Positions 7,841 through 16,950 of a stretch of DNA of 64,000 bases are shown piece by piece. The position numbers and the translations under genes are program-made. The stretch spans positions 2,721 to 66,720 of the forward strand of contig NZ_KL647041.1 in the NCBI RefSeq assembly GCF_000725495.1, written 5' to 3'. The DNA is from Streptomyces aureus (GTDB lineage: Bacteria > Actinomycetota > Actinomycetes > Streptomycetales > Streptomycetaceae). The notes under the pieces are model-generated. The model made no database searches and had not been told where the DNA came from. It saw only the letters and a program-made list of their open reading frames with translations. Position 1 is the stretch's first letter; every line of letters begins with the position of its first letter.

Positions 7841-9034
7841 TCACCCCCGGCCCAGCACCACCGTCCCCGAGGAGCAGAACCAGCCCCCCGTCCCGGACGC
7901 CACCGCCAGCTCGGGCAGGCTCCCGTCGGGGCGTCGTACCTGGCGGCCCTCGGGGAGCTCGCCCCGGAGCTGTCGTACGGCCTCCACGAGCAGGAACAGG
8001 CCGCGCATGCCTGGGTGCTGGGCCGACAGCCCGCCCCCGTCCGTGTTCACCGGCAGTTCGCCGTCCACCAGGAGCCGTCCCTTCGCCGCTTCCACGAAGG
8101 CGCCGCCCTCGCCCTTGGCGCAGAAACCGAGGTCCTCCAGGGTCACCAGGGTCATGTAGGTGAAGGCGTCGTAGATCTCGGCGAAGTCGATCTCGGCGGG
8201 GCGCACCCCGGCCCGCTCGAAGGCGAGCCGGCCGCTCACCGCCGCCGGGGAGACCGTGAAGTCCGCCCACTCGGACATCGTGGTGTGGGAGACGTGCTCG
8301 CCGGTCCCGAGCACCCACACCGGGGCCGTACGGCAGTCGCGCACGTACTCCTCGGCCGCCAGCAGCACCGCCGCGCCGCCGTCGGAGCGGATGCAGCAGT
8401 GCAGCTTGGTGAAGGGGTCCGCGATCATCGGCCCCGACAGGACGTCGTCGACCGTGACCGGGTCGCGGAACATCGCCTCCGGGTTGCGGGCCGCGTTCGC
8501 GCGGGCCTGGACGGCCACCGAGGCGAGCTGTTCGAGCGTGGTGCCGTACGTGTGCATGTGGCGGCGGGCGGCCATCGCGTACTTGGCGACCAGGGTGTGG
8601 CCGTAGGGGACCTCGAACTGGAGGGGGCCCCGGGCGCCGAAGGAGAGGTTGCCGGTGCGCCGGCCCGCCCTGATGTCGGCGCGGGCCGTGGAGCCGTAGA
8701 CCAGCAGGACCGCGTTCGCGTGGCCCGCCGCGATGGCGTCCGCCGCGTGGGCCGCCATGACCTCCCAGGTGGAGCCGCCGACGGAGGTCGAGTCGACCCA
8801 GGTGGGCCGCAGCCCCAGGTACTCGGCCACCTCTGCGGGCGCGAGGACGCCGAGCCCCGCCGAGGCGAGTCCGTCGATCACCGAGCGGTCCAGACCGGAG
8901 TCGGCCACCGCCCGGCGTGCGGCCTGGGCGTGCAGCGCGTACGGGGTCGCCTCGTCCACACGGCCGCAGTCGGACAGGGATATGCCGACGACGGCGACCT
9001 TTCGACGGCTGTGCCCCGGGATGGCGGGAGTCAT
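7841..9034 (-). CDS. Ltp/SCP-x-like thiolase-fold protein without the thiolase Cys (aldolase candidate)
   Basis: A 397-residue lipid-transfer-protein (SCP2/SCP-x) thiolase homologue. Where thiolases carry the nucleophilic Cys (NNNCSTG-like), this protein reads STSVGGSTWEV, without Cys. The mycobacterial Ltp2 group also lacks this Cys and performs retro-aldol cleavage of side-chain CoA esters with a DUF35 partner. The conserved EIYDAFTYMTL and NTDGGGLSAQHPGM blocks are present. The ATG has no Shine-Dalgarno. A TACCGT hexamer 7 nt upstream lies inside the operator at 9039-9053, so the mRNA is probably leaderless and the operator covers its -10. It is divergent from the acyl-CoA dehydrogenase gene. 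Aldolase activity is inference. Confidence 0.85.
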   Translation of the reverse strand: MTPAIPGHSRRKVAVVGISLSDCGRVDEATPYALHAQAARRAVADSGLDRSVIDGLASAGLGVLAPAEVAEYLGLRPTWVDSTSVGGSTWEVMAAHAADAIAAGHANAVLLVYGSTARADIRAGRRTGNLSFGARGPLQFEVPYGHTLVAKYAMAARRHMHTYGTTLEQLASVAVQARANAARNPEAMFRDPVTVDDVLSGPMIADPFTKLHCCIRSDGGAAVLLAAEEYVRDCRTAPVWVLGTGEHVSHTTMSEWADFTVSPAAVSGRLAFERAGVRPAEIDFAEIYDAFTYMTLVTLEDLGFCAKGEGGAFVEAAKGRLLVDGELPVNTDGGGLSAQHPGMRGLFLLVEAVRQLRGELPEGRQVRRPDGSLPELAVASGTGGWFCSSGTVVLGRG

Positions 9035-9038
9035 GAAT

Positions 9039-9053
9039 CTGACGGTACATCAG
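9039..9053. promoter_or_regulatory. regulon operator copy 4
   Basis: CTGACGGTACATCAG, one mismatch in the right arm. It begins 5 bp upstream of the Ltp start codon and contains the candidate -10 of that gene. Confidence 0.75.
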
Positions 9054-9112
9054 ATAACCCCTTCGCCGGGAGGGCGTCACGCCCCTGTGCATCTGGGACC
9101 CTCCGCCCTAAC

Positions 9113-9127
9113 ATGACGGCCCGTCAG
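9113..9127. promoter_or_regulatory. regulon operator copy 5
   Basis: ATGACGGCCCGTCAG, one mismatch at the outermost left base. It lies 44 bp upstream of the acyl-CoA dehydrogenase start in the Ltp/dehydrogenase divergent region. Confidence 0.75.
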
Positions 9128-9171
9128 ATCGGCCTGCCGGATCGGCCCCCCGACGAGGGAGGAACGCGCCC

Positions 9172-10359
9172 ATGGATGCCCATCTCACCGCGGAGCAGGA
9201 GGAGATCCGCCGCGCCCTGCGGGAGCTGCTGGCGAAACGGTGCGGTCCGCACGAGCTGCGGGCCGCCGAGCAGACCTCCGCCGGCTACGACCAGGCGCTC
9301 TGGGAGGCCCTCGCGCAGCGGCTCGGACTGCCCGGACTCGCCCTCCCCGAGGAGTACGGCGGCGTCGGCTGCACGATGACCGAACTCGCCCTCGCCTGCG
9401 AGGAGTCGGGCCGCGCTCTCGCCCCCTCGCCCCTGCTGTCCACCGCCGTCCTCGCCGCCCCGCTGATCCTGGCCCTCGGCACCGGGGCGCAGCGCTCCGC
9501 CCTGCTGCCGCCGCTGGCCTCGGGCACGGGGACCGCCGCCCTCGCGGTCCCCGGCACGGGTCTGGCCACCGCGCTCGGGCTGACCGGCGACAACCGCGGC
9601 GACTGGGCGGGCGGCGGCCGGGCCGGAGGCGTCCAGGCCCGGCGGGCGGAGGGGGTCTGGCGGCTCTACGGGCAGGCGGCGCAGGTGCTCGACGGGCACA
9701 GCGCCGGACTCCTCGTGGTGGCCGCGCACACCGGCGGCTTCGCGCGGTCCCGGACGCTCCTCTTCCTGGTGCGGGGCGACGCCGACGGGCTCGTCCGCGC
9801 ACGGCAGACCTCCCTCGACCCGACCCGTCCGCAGGCCCGGATCGAACTGCGGGACGTGGAAGCGGAGTTGCTGGGCGACGACCAGGCCGACGTGCCCGCG
9901 GCGCTGGCCGCCGCCGGGGACGCAGCGGCCTCCGTCCTCGCGGTGGAGGCCGTCGGCGCCGCCGACCGCGCGCTGGAGCGCACCGTCGAACACGTCGGCC
10001 GACGCGAGCAGTTCGGGCGGGCCATCGGCTCCTTCCAGGCGGTCAAGCACCGGCTCGCGGACGTGTACGTGGGCGTGCAGTCGGCCCGGTCCGCGGCCTA
10101 CTACGCGGCCTGGTCCGTGGGGACGGGCGGTGAGCGCGTGGGCGCCCTCGCGCTGGCCCAGGCGCTGGAGGCGCTGCGCACCGCCGCCTCCGAGGGCATC
10201 CAGCTCCACGGGGGCATCGGCTTCACCTGGGAGCACGAGGCCCATCTCTCCTTCAAGCGCGCCTCCGGCGACGAACTGCTCTTCGGCCCCGTCCACCGGC
10301 TGCGCGCCCACGCGGCCGAGGCGGCGCGGCTCTTCGACGGCGGGGAGGTGACGGTCTGA
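9172..10359 (+). CDS. acyl-CoA dehydrogenase (FadE-like)
   Basis: A 395-residue FAD-dependent acyl-CoA dehydrogenase that should introduce an alpha,beta double bond into an acyl-CoA. Domain order is the helical N-terminal domain (EQEEIRRAL), the beta middle domain, and a C-terminal helical domain with RREQFGRAIGSFQAVKHRLAD near residue 280 and GIQLHGGIGFTWEHEAHL near 345. The middle domain carries a Gly/Ala-rich stretch. Several actinobacterial steroid-side-chain dehydrogenases are heterotetramers; only one subunit gene is present here. GGAGG precedes the ATG. The stop overlaps the next start (TGATG), so it is coupled to the nitroreductase-like gene. It is controlled by operator copy 5. Confidence 0.9.
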   Translation: MDAHLTAEQEEIRRALRELLAKRCGPHELRAAEQTSAGYDQALWEALAQRLGLPGLALPEEYGGVGCTMTELALACEESGRALAPSPLLSTAVLAAPLILALGTGAQRSALLPPLASGTGTAALAVPGTGLATALGLTGDNRGDWAGGGRAGGVQARRAEGVWRLYGQAAQVLDGHSAGLLVVAAHTGGFARSRTLLFLVRGDADGLVRARQTSLDPTRPQARIELRDVEAELLGDDQADVPAALAAAGDAAASVLAVEAVGAADRALERTVEHVGRREQFGRAIGSFQAVKHRLADVYVGVQSARSAAYYAAWSVGTGGERVGALALAQALEALRTAASEGIQLHGGIGFTWEHEAHLSFKRASGDELLFGPVHRLRAHAAEAARLFDGGEVTV

Positions 10360-10985
10360 TGGCGGCGTCAGGGGCTTCGCGCGGGGAGAGCGGTACGGGA
10401 GCGGGCGGCAAGGCGGGGACCGGGACCGGGGCGCGGGGGATGCCCGGGGTGCGGCTGGTGCAGCGGGTGTCCTCCACCCGGACGTTCGCCCGGGTCGCCC
10501 CGCATCTCATCCCGGCCCTCGACCGGGCCGTGCACCGGCTCACCCGCGGGAAGGTGCTGCTCAGCGCCCAGATGCTGCCGGGAGTCGTACTGACCGCACG
10601 CGGCGCGAAGAGCGGGCTCGAGCGTCGTACGCCGCTGGCCTGCATGCCGGAGAGCGGGGCGGACAGGGTGGGAGCCGCGAGGGCGGGGGCTGCTCCTGGT
10701 GCCGCCGGGGACGCGGAGTCCGGCTGGATCCTCGTGGGGTCCAACTTCGGCCGTACGGATCATCCGGCCTGGACCGCGAACCTGCTCGCCTCTCCCGACG
10801 CCGTCATCAACTGGAAGGGCGAGGACATCCCCGTGACCGCCCGGCTGCTCACGGGCGAGGAGCGGGAGGCGGTCTGGAGGACGGTGCTGGCGTTCTGGCC
10901 GCCGTACGCCACGTACCAGGCCCGGGTGGACCGGGAGATACGGCTCTTCAGGATCGTGCGCAGGGCGGAGGGGGCGGCCGGCTGA
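10359..10985 (+). CDS. deazaflavin-dependent nitroreductase (DDN) family protein
   Basis: A 208-residue split-beta-barrel protein of the Ddn/DUF385 family, whose characterised members bind coenzyme F420. Visible marks are the LTARGAKSGLERRTPLACM segment, GSNFGRTDHPAWTANLLASPDAVI and the C-terminal AFWPPYATYQARVDREI block. The first 27 residues are Gly/Ser/Thr-rich and probably disordered. A short Ala/Gly-rich insert (GADRVGAARAGAAPG) interrupts the barrel. It overlaps the acyl-CoA dehydrogenase gene and shares its operator, so it probably handles the same CoA ester or a redox step beside it. Confidence 0.85.
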   Translation: MAASGASRGESGTGAGGKAGTGTGARGMPGVRLVQRVSSTRTFARVAPHLIPALDRAVHRLTRGKVLLSAQMLPGVVLTARGAKSGLERRTPLACMPESGADRVGAARAGAAPGAAGDAESGWILVGSNFGRTDHPAWTANLLASPDAVINWKGEDIPVTARLLTGEEREAVWRTVLAFWPPYATYQARVDREIRLFRIVRRAEGAAG

Positions 10986-11130
10986 GCGGACGGCCCGCTG
11001 AGCGGACGGGGCGGCCGTGCCCGGTTTCCGGCGATGGCTTGGTCGCCGGGCGGCTGTGCGGGTTGCCGGGCCGGTGCGGGGTGACCGCTCGGTGCGGGGT
11101 GCCGCCCGGTCGCGGGGCCCGGACAGCGCA

Positions 11131-11178
11131 GCGGGCGGCAGCCCGTCGGAGGGTTTCTCCGGTGCGGCTGCCGCCCGC
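11131..11178. terminator. bidirectional terminator hairpin
   Basis: A perfect 13-bp stem GCGGGCGGCAGCC (11131-11143)/GGCTGCCGCCCGC (11166-11178) with a 22-nt loop, between the convergent nitroreductase and TetR genes. No U tract, as is common in Streptomyces. Confidence 0.75.
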
Positions 11179-11204
11179 ATGACAGGAGCTGGGGCGTCGG
11201 GGCG

Positions 11205-11852
11205 CTACTTCGTCGGCTTCTTCCCGGTCACGCCCAGATACACCAACAGCGCGAGGTTCGGCTTGAGTTCGGCCTGCTTGACGCCCCAGGTCTGGAACCC
11301 CTTCTGATGCGAGGCGACCGCGGCGAGCATGGCCACGAGGGAACCGGCCATCGCGGCCGGGTTCACGTCCTTGTCGACCTTTCCCTTGGCCTGGAGTTCG
11401 GTGACGGAATCCGTAAGGGAGTTGTTCACGGAGTTCAGGATCTTCATGCGGATCTTGTAGAACCGCTTGTCGCCCTCGGCGGCGCCGAGATCGACCACGC
11501 GCAGGATGGCGTCGTTCTTCCGCCAGAACTCCAGGAAACCCTCGACGAGTTCCTGCGCGGTCTGCCATCCGGCCTTGCCGACCCAGGATCGGCCTTCGAG
11601 CAACTGGGTCAACGCGGCGCCCTCGGCGGCCATTTGCTCGGCGATCTCCAGGACGGCGCCTTCGACGTCCGGGAAGTACTGGTAGAAGGTCGCCGGTGAA
11701 GTGCCCGCCTTCCGGGCGACGTCGATGACTTTGACGTCACGGTAGGGCGATGAGCTGAGCATCTCGCTGAGGCAGTCGAGCAGCTTCTGCCGGGTCGCCT
11801 GCCCACGTCGTCCGGCCACGCGGCCGTCGACGGTACGCACTTGTCCTGTCAT
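11205..11852 (-). CDS. TetR-family regulator, candidate repressor of the CoA-catabolism regulon
   Basis: A 215-residue TetR/AcrR protein. The N-terminal helix-turn-helix spans about residues 15-65 (TRQKLLDCLSEML, VIDVARKAGTSPATFYQYF), followed by a ligand/dimer domain. TetR proteins repress as dimers on palindromes of about 15-20 bp and release on binding a small effector, often an acyl-CoA in lipid regulons. The ATG has no Shine-Dalgarno. A TAAGCT hexamer exactly 6 nt upstream indicates a leaderless mRNA. A one-mismatch copy of the regulon operator straddles the -10 and start codon, which suggests autoregulation. It is the only TetR gene in the window. That it controls the regulon is inference. 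Confidence 0.9.
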   Translation of the reverse strand: MTGQVRTVDGRVAGRRGQATRQKLLDCLSEMLSSSPYRDVKVIDVARKAGTSPATFYQYFPDVEGAVLEIAEQMAAEGAALTQLLEGRSWVGKAGWQTAQELVEGFLEFWRKNDAILRVVDLGAAEGDKRFYKIRMKILNSVNNSLTDSVTELQAKGKVDKDVNPAAMAGSLVAMLAAVASHQKGFQTWGVKQAELKPNLALLVYLGVTGKKPTK

Positions 11853-11860
11853 GCCGTCAG
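11846..11860. promoter_or_regulatory. imperfect regulon operator over the TetR start
   Basis: On the minus strand CTGACGGCATGACAG: a perfect left half, one mismatch in the right arm. It overlaps the last two bases of the candidate -10 (11859-11864, TAAGCT on the minus strand) and the ATG. Confidence 0.5.
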
Positions 11861-11864
11861 CTTA

Positions 11865-12289
11865 CCGAGGGGTGATCGGAGCGCGATTCGGCCGACTGCA
11901 AATGGGGTGCGGCCGTACATCGCGGGGGTTCCAGGGGGGTTCGGACGGGGTTCGGGGAGGGGTTCACCAGGTCTTCCGCCGTTTCTCCGGTTCCGTCGCG
12001 GGAGTACGGTCCGAGCGGAAGGGTGCGCTCCGGCCGTAACGGGTCCCGTGGGAAAGGCGGCTCGCATTCCCGGGGGCCCGTACGAACGCCGTCCGCGTTC
12101 CCGTGGAAATTCCCGCGCGGCCCCCGGCGACTCGGCGCCTTTCCCGCGCGGTCCCCGGGAACGGCGCGGGGATCGCGTGCGTGCTCCGCCCCCGGAAAGC
12201 CCCGCGAGAACTCCGCGCGGGGCCCCTGAGCAGGGACGGGGCGTCACCGGAGCAGGTGCGCACGCCCTGCGGGATGACCGGCGGGCCGT
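11865..12289. other. intergenic between TetR and VOC genes
   Basis: Gene-free. It is rich in short near-repeats of TTCCCGCGCGG(C/T)CCCCGG around 12060-12170. ORFs across it have no recognisable content. The VOC promoter (TAGCTT at 12290-12295) ends it. Confidence 0.5.
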
Positions 12290-12295
12290 TAGCTT
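12290..12295 (+). promoter_or_regulatory. -10 of a leaderless promoter for the VOC gene
   Basis: TAGCTT, then 6 nt, then the ATG at 12302. No Shine-Dalgarno is present. Confidence 0.5.
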
Positions 12296-12301
12296 GGCCG
12301 C

Positions 12302-13036
12302 ATGGCCGAATCAGCGGTTGTCGCCGAGTTCCCCGAGGGTGTGCCCTGCTGGGTCGACGCACAGCTCCCCGACGTGGAGGCGGGCAAGCGCTTCTACGGC
12401 GAGCTGTTCGGCTGGACGTTCCCCGAGGAGTCCGCGCCGCAGGGCTGGGCCGAACTGGACGGCGAAACGGTCGCCGCGCTCACGCCGAAGCTCGACGGGC
12501 GGATGCCCACGGTGTGGACGGTGTACTTCGCGACCCCGGACGGCGAGGCGCTCACCCGGCGGATCGTCGCGGCGGGCGGCGCGGTCATCGCCGTGCCCAC
12601 GGCGGTGGGCGCCTCGGGCGAGCTCGGCACGGCCGCCCTCGCCACCGACCCGGAGGGCGCCGTCTTCGGCCTCTGGCAGCGCGGCACCCACACCGGCTTC
12701 GCCCGGCACCACGAGCCGGGCACGTTCTGCTGGGCCGAGCTCTACGCCCGCGACACCGCCACCGTCGACCGCTTCTACGGCACCCTGTTCCACGACGCCC
12801 TCTTCGGCCCCGAGGCGACCCCCGATTTCGGCCGCGTTCCGGTCACGGGTGTCTTTCCGGCCGAGATGCCGCCCCATTTCCTCGTCCACTTCGGGGTCGA
12901 GGACTGCGAGGCGACACTCGGTACGGTGAACAGGCTCGGCGGCCGGGTCCAGGTGACACCCTTCGACACGTCGTACGGGCGGGTGGCCGTCGTCACCGAC
13001 AACCAGGGCGCCTCGTTCGCCCTGCTCCAACGGTGA
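12302..13036 (+). CDS. VOC (glyoxalase/bleomycin-resistance fold) protein, two domains
   Basis: A 244-residue protein with two tandem vicinal-oxygen-chelate modules, about residues 12-125 and 138-244. Each shows the FYGxLF signature (KRFYGELFGWTF; DRFYGTLFHDALF). The family includes metal-dependent dioxygenases, lyases and resistance or hydroxylase-like proteins. No assignment beyond the fold is justified. It probably has a leaderless start. It lies just upstream of afsK on the same strand, 392 bp away, and does not look co-operonic with it. Confidence 0.85.
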   Translation: MAESAVVAEFPEGVPCWVDAQLPDVEAGKRFYGELFGWTFPEESAPQGWAELDGETVAALTPKLDGRMPTVWTVYFATPDGEALTRRIVAAGGAVIAVPTAVGASGELGTAALATDPEGAVFGLWQRGTHTGFARHHEPGTFCWAELYARDTATVDRFYGTLFHDALFGPEATPDFGRVPVTGVFPAEMPPHFLVHFGVEDCEATLGTVNRLGGRVQVTPFDTSYGRVAVVTDNQGASFALLQR

Positions 13037-13428
13037 CGGTGCCGCGACCAGGCGTGACGCCGGGGGACGGGTCCCGGTTCACGGCCGCCGGGAACCGCCG
13101 GTGAGGGCCCGCCGGCAACGGCCGAAACGCTTCCGCGGTGAGGTGTGGGGCATTTCGACGTGAGGGACGGCACTTCCGGGCCCCCGAGCGGGGTACTTCT
13201 GGGGTGAGGGGCGCATTTCGGCCCTGAACCATGACGCCCCCGCAGCCGTACTCCTGTCGGGGCGGCTGTTTTGTCATGAGACACCCCGATCCGCCCCCGG
13301 GTTCGCAACCGGAGGCTCGGCCAGGAAGAATCGGGGTGCGTGCCGCCATGGCGGTGCGGTGGTGAGACGCTGCACTGGGCCGCGTTCATACGTGGATGAC
13401 GCGACCCGTACGGGGAGGTGGCAGGCAA
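13037..13428. promoter_or_regulatory. afsK upstream region
   Basis: 392 bp without a gene. CAGCCG...CGGCTG followed by TTTTG near 13237-13275 could terminate the VOC transcript. A 9-bp inverted repeat CACCCCGAT (13282-13290)/ATCGGGGTG (13330-13338) flanks the probable afsK promoter area. Confidence 0.4.
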
Positions 13429-15756
13429 GTGGTGGATCAGCTGACGCAGCACGATCCGCGCCGGATCGGGCCGTTCGAGGTGCTGGGCCGGCTGGGTGCC
13501 GGCGGCATGGGGCTGGTCTATCTCGCGCGCTCGGCCTCCGGCCGGCGCGTGGCGATCAAGACGGTCAGGACCGAGCTCGCCGAGGACCAGTTGTTCCGGG
13601 TCCGCTTCTCGCGCGAGGTCGAGGCGGCCCGTGCCGTCTCCGGCTTCTACACGGCGGCCGTCGTCGACGCCGACGCCCGGGCCGCGGTGCCCTGGCTCGC
13701 CACCGCCTACGTTCCCGCGCCCTCGCTCGAGGAGATAGTGAACGAGTGCGGGCCGCTCCCGGCCCAGGCGGTGCGCTGGCTGGCGGCCGGTGTCGCGGAG
13801 GCGCTCCAGTCGATCCACGGGGCGGGGCTCGTCCACCGCGACCTGAAGCCGTCGAACGTCCTCGTCGTCGAGGACGGGCCGCGCGTGATCGACTTCGGTA
13901 TCGCGTCCGGCGTCTCGAACACCCGTCTGACGATGACCAACGTCGCCGTCGGCACCCCCGCCTACATGTCGCCCGAGCAGGCCAAGGACTCGCGCAGCGT
14001 CACCGGCGCGAGCGACGTCTTCTCGCTCGCCTCGATGCTCGTCTTCGCGGCCACCGGACACGCCCCGTACCACGGCGCCAACCCCGTCGAGACGGTCTTC
14101 ATGCTGCTCCGCGAGGGCCCGGACCTCGAGGGCCTGCCCGACGAGCTGCGCCCGCTCATCGAGTCCTGCATGCAGATGGACGCCACGGCCCGCCCCAACC
14201 CGGCCGACCTCCAGGCCCAGCTCGCCCCCCACCTCTTCGGCTCCGGCTCCGACGACAGCGGTACGGCCTCCGCATGGCTGCCCGAGCGCGCGGTGAGCCT
14301 GATCGAGACCCGCCGCGGCGGCCGTCCGCCGGTCCAGCAGCCGGCCTCGGGCGGCGGACGCAGCGCCGGCGGGCGCCCCGCCCTGCCCCCGCCGCCCTCG
14401 CACGCCCCCGCGGTCCCCGTGGGCGCGCCCGACACCGGCCCCGTGCGCCTCGCCGGCGGCAAGGTGCCCATCGGCCCCGGACCCCGGGTCCTGGACGCCC
14501 GCGCGGCGGCCGTGAAGGCCCCGCCCCCGGAGGCCGGACTCGCCGCCTCCTGGTCCCGGCCCCGTATCGGCGTGAACGGCGCCGAACCGGCCCCGGTGCC
14601 CGTGGCCCCCGCGCCCGACACCTCCACGGGCTGGCGCCCGTGGCGCTTCCGCATGTCGAACGACGTGTGGGGCACCCCCGCGGTCGCCGACGACCTCGTC
14701 TACGTCACCTCCTTCGAGGTCCACGCCCTCGACGTCGCGACCGGGCGGCGCCGGTTCAAGACCCGGGACGTGGCCTGGTCGATGGCCGTCGCGGACGGCC
14801 GCATCCACGCGTCCGACGGGCCCACGCTCTACGCATTGGAGGCCCGGGAGGGCGCGGACCTGTGGCGGCTGTCCACGGACGCCTGGGTCTACTCCCTGCA
14901 GGCCGACCGCGGCACGGTCGTCACCGGCACGCGCGGCGGCGGCGTCCAGGCCTGGGAGGCCGCGAACGGCCAGAAGCTCTGGGAGATCAGCGGCGCCCAG
15001 ACGGACTTCGAGTCCCCGGAGGCCGGTCCGGCGATCCACGACGGCACGGTGTACGTCTGGAAGGACGCCCGGCTGCGCGCCCTGGAGGCCCGTACGGGCG
15101 AGGAGCGCTGGTCGTACCCGATCGGTGACGCGGCCTCCTGTGGCGGCGTACCGGTCCGGATGACCCACGCGCCCGACGGCTACGTCTACATCTGCGCGGG
15201 CACCCGTGTCCTTGCCATCGACGTGGCCGGCGGTCACGTCCGCTGGCACTTCGAGGCGCCGGCCGTCTTCCTCAGCCCGCCGACCTTCGCCCCGGGCCCG
15301 GCGGTGACGGGCGGCGGCGTCTACCTCGCCGACTACCTCGGCACGGTCTACGCCCTCGACGCCACCGACGGCCGTGACCGCTGGCGCATCGCCACCGAGT
15401 CCCGCGCCTCGACCGAGCCGGTCCTCGTGGCGGCCGGACACGTCCATGTGGGCAGCGGCAAGGGCCTGTACACGCTGGACGCCGTCACCGGCACCCCGAA
15501 GTGGCGCTTCCAGGCCGGCGGCGACCTGGTGGGCGCTCCGGCGGTGGCCGAGGGCCGGATCCACTTCGGCTCCACCGACCACCTCCTGTACACCCTGAAG
15601 GCCGACGACGGGCGGCTGCGCTGGAAGCTGGCCACCGGCGGCGAGATCACCGGCGCCCCCGTGGTCAAGGACGGCGTCGTGTACGCCTGCAGCAAGGACC
15701 GCTGCGTGTACGCGCTGGACGCGGAGAAGGGCACGGGGACCGCGCGCACGACCTGA
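13429..15756 (+). CDS. afsK: serine/threonine protein kinase AfsK
   Basis: AfsK autophosphorylates and phosphorylates AfsR, raising afsS transcription and secondary metabolism. In S. coelicolor it also acts on DivIVA at hyphal tips. The 775-residue product has an N-terminal Hanks kinase domain: glycine loop LGAGGMG at 22-28, Lys44, HRDLKPSN at 136-143, DFG at 155-157. The activation-loop Thr168 coincides with the known autophosphorylation site. A Pro/Ala-rich linker (about 290-415) leads to a C-terminal beta-propeller of PQQ/WD-like repeats ([22 protein letters not shown]). The GTG at 13429 follows GGGGAGG and gives the known MVDQLTQ start. An ATG 33 bp earlier lacks support. Catabolic genes separate it from afsS and afsR. 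Confidence 0.95.
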   Translation: MVDQLTQHDPRRIGPFEVLGRLGAGGMGLVYLARSASGRRVAIKTVRTELAEDQLFRVRFSREVEAARAVSGFYTAAVVDADARAAVPWLATAYVPAPSLEEIVNECGPLPAQAVRWLAAGVAEALQSIHGAGLVHRDLKPSNVLVVEDGPRVIDFGIASGVSNTRLTMTNVAVGTPAYMSPEQAKDSRSVTGASDVFSLASMLVFAATGHAPYHGANPVETVFMLLREGPDLEGLPDELRPLIESCMQMDATARPNPADLQAQLAPHLFGSGSDDSGTASAWLPERAVSLIETRRGGRPPVQQPASGGGRSAGGRPALPPPPSHAPAVPVGAPDTGPVRLAGGKVPIGPGPRVLDARAAAVKAPPPEAGLAASWSRPRIGVNGAEPAPVPVAPAPDTSTGWRPWRFRMSNDVWGTPAVADDLVYVTSFEVHALDVATGRRRFKTRDVAWSMAVADGRIHASDGPTLYALEAREGADLWRLSTDAWVYSLQADRGTVVTGTRGGGVQAWEAANGQKLWEISGAQTDFESPEAGPAIHDGTVYVWKDARLRALEARTGEERWSYPIGDAASCGGVPVRMTHAPDGYVYICAGTRVLAIDVAGGHVRWHFEAPAVFLSPPTFAPGPAVTGGGVYLADYLGTVYALDATDGRDRWRIATESRASTEPVLVAAGHVHVGSGKGLYTLDAVTGTPKWRFQAGGDLVGAPAVAEGRIHFGSTDHLLYTLKADDGRLRWKLATGGEITGAPVVKDGVVYACSKDRCVYALDAEKGTGTARTT

Positions 15757-15775
15757 GCCGGGCCGGATCCGTGCC

Positions 15776-15847
15776 GTGCGGGCCCCCGCCTGCCCCGCAC
15801 GCGGGACGGGTCCGGGCCAGGCGGCCGGGGCTTCTGCGACGGCCGCC
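15776..15847 (+). terminator. tandem hairpins downstream of afsK
   Basis: GTGCGGG (15776-15782)/CCCGCAC (15794-15800), then GGCGGCC (15820-15826)/GGCCGCC (15841-15847). They lie between the convergent afsK and crotonase-like genes. Confidence 0.6.
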
Positions 15848-16038
15848 GCACCGGGCACGGAAGGGTCTCCGGACGGCGGCCGTCGTTCGCGCGGACGGCC
15901 TGCGGAAGCCGCTCCGGCTGCGAGGCTACGCCCCGCGTGACCGGTCCGCCACACGGAGCGAACAGCGGCCCGGCCCGCTCCGCCCCGCCTCCGGTGTTTC
16001 CCCGCCCGGCCCGGAGCGGTCCGGCCGCCCGGGCGGCC

Positions 16039-16950
16039 TCAGCGCAGCCGGAACCCGGGGCGCCGGGCCGCGAACAGTTCGGCCTGCCGCTCGCCCGGCA
16101 GGTTGCCGAGGGAGACGAGCTGGGGGGCGTGCGCCAGGGCCGCCGCACGGGTCGCCTCCTGCGCCTGCCACAGCGCCCGCACGGTCCCCTGGACCCCCTC
16201 GGGCGGGTACGACGCGATGACCCGCGCGCACGCGAGGGCCGCCGCCAACGCCTCGCCCGGCGGCGCGAGTTCGGACACCAGGCCCACCTCGTGGGCCCGC
16301 CGCGCCGAGACGCGCTCGGCCGTCCCCATCAGCGCCATCCGGGCCACCTCCCCGAACGGCATCCGCTGCGCGAGGTAGACGGACTCGTACGCGCTGACCA
16401 TCCCGTACGTCGTGTGCGGGTCGAAGAAGGTGGCCTCCTCGTCGGCCACGACGAACTCCGCCTCGCCCAGCAGGTAGAAGGCACCGCCGCAGGCGATCCC
16501 GTTCACGGCGGCGATCACCGGCTTGAACAGGCCGTTGGTCTTCGGACCGATCACGGCGAGCGGATCGTCCACCATGTAGGGCGAGTTGGGCTGCGGAACC
16601 TCGGCGGAGCGGTCGATCCCGGTGCAGAAGGCCCGCCGTCCCGCGCCGGTGACCACGATCGCCCGTACGGTGTCGTCGAACCGGAACGCCCGCCAGGCGG
16701 AGGCCAGTTCGGCGGCCGTCGCGAGATCGAGGGCGTTGAGCCGGTCGGGCCGGTCGAGCGTGAGGACCGCGACCCCGGTGTCCTTGTCGACGTCCAGCGA
16801 GAGCCCGCCGGCCCCCGGAGCCCGGGTCCCGCCGGTTCGCGGCACCCCGGTCCCGCTCGCTCCCGGCGTCCTGGTCCCGTCGGCTCCCGGCACCCCGTCC
16901 GCCCCCGTCCCCGGCGTTCCGTTCCCGCCCGCTCCCCGTGCCCCGCTCAC
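16039..16950 (-). CDS. enoyl-CoA hydratase/isomerase (crotonase) family protein
   Basis: A 303-residue crotonase-fold protein. The oxyanion-hole loops are visible: RRAFCTGIDRS near residue 105 and GIACGGAFYLLG near 150. The catalytic Glu of classical hydratases (PEI.LG) is not visible: the region reads FFDPHTTYGM. The reaction may therefore differ (dehydration, C-C lyase or hydrolysis). The GTG start overlaps the DUF35 stop (GTGA) with GGAG upstream. This leaves an unusual 50-residue N-terminus built of Gly/Thr/Pro/Ala near-repeats (GTGADGVPGADGTRTPGASG). It is the last gene of the operon Ltp-DUF35-crotonase, controlled by the operator pair at 18611-18652. Confidence 0.85.
   Translation of the reverse strand: MSGARGAGGNGTPGTGADGVPGADGTRTPGASGTGVPRTGGTRAPGAGGLSLDVDKDTGVAVLTLDRPDRLNALDLATAAELASAWRAFRFDDTVRAIVVTGAGRRAFCTGIDRSAEVPQPNSPYMVDDPLAVIGPKTNGLFKPVIAAVNGIACGGAFYLLGEAEFVVADEEATFFDPHTTYGMVSAYESVYLAQRMPFGEVARMALMGTAERVSARRAHEVGLVSELAPPGEALAAALACARVIASYPPEGVQGTVRALWQAQEATRAAALAHAPQLVSLGNLPGERQAELFAARRPGFRLR

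Noticed and set aside
12775..15954. Minus-strand frame of 1059 codons opposite afsK
   Set aside because: Shadow of afsK; no recognisable motifs.
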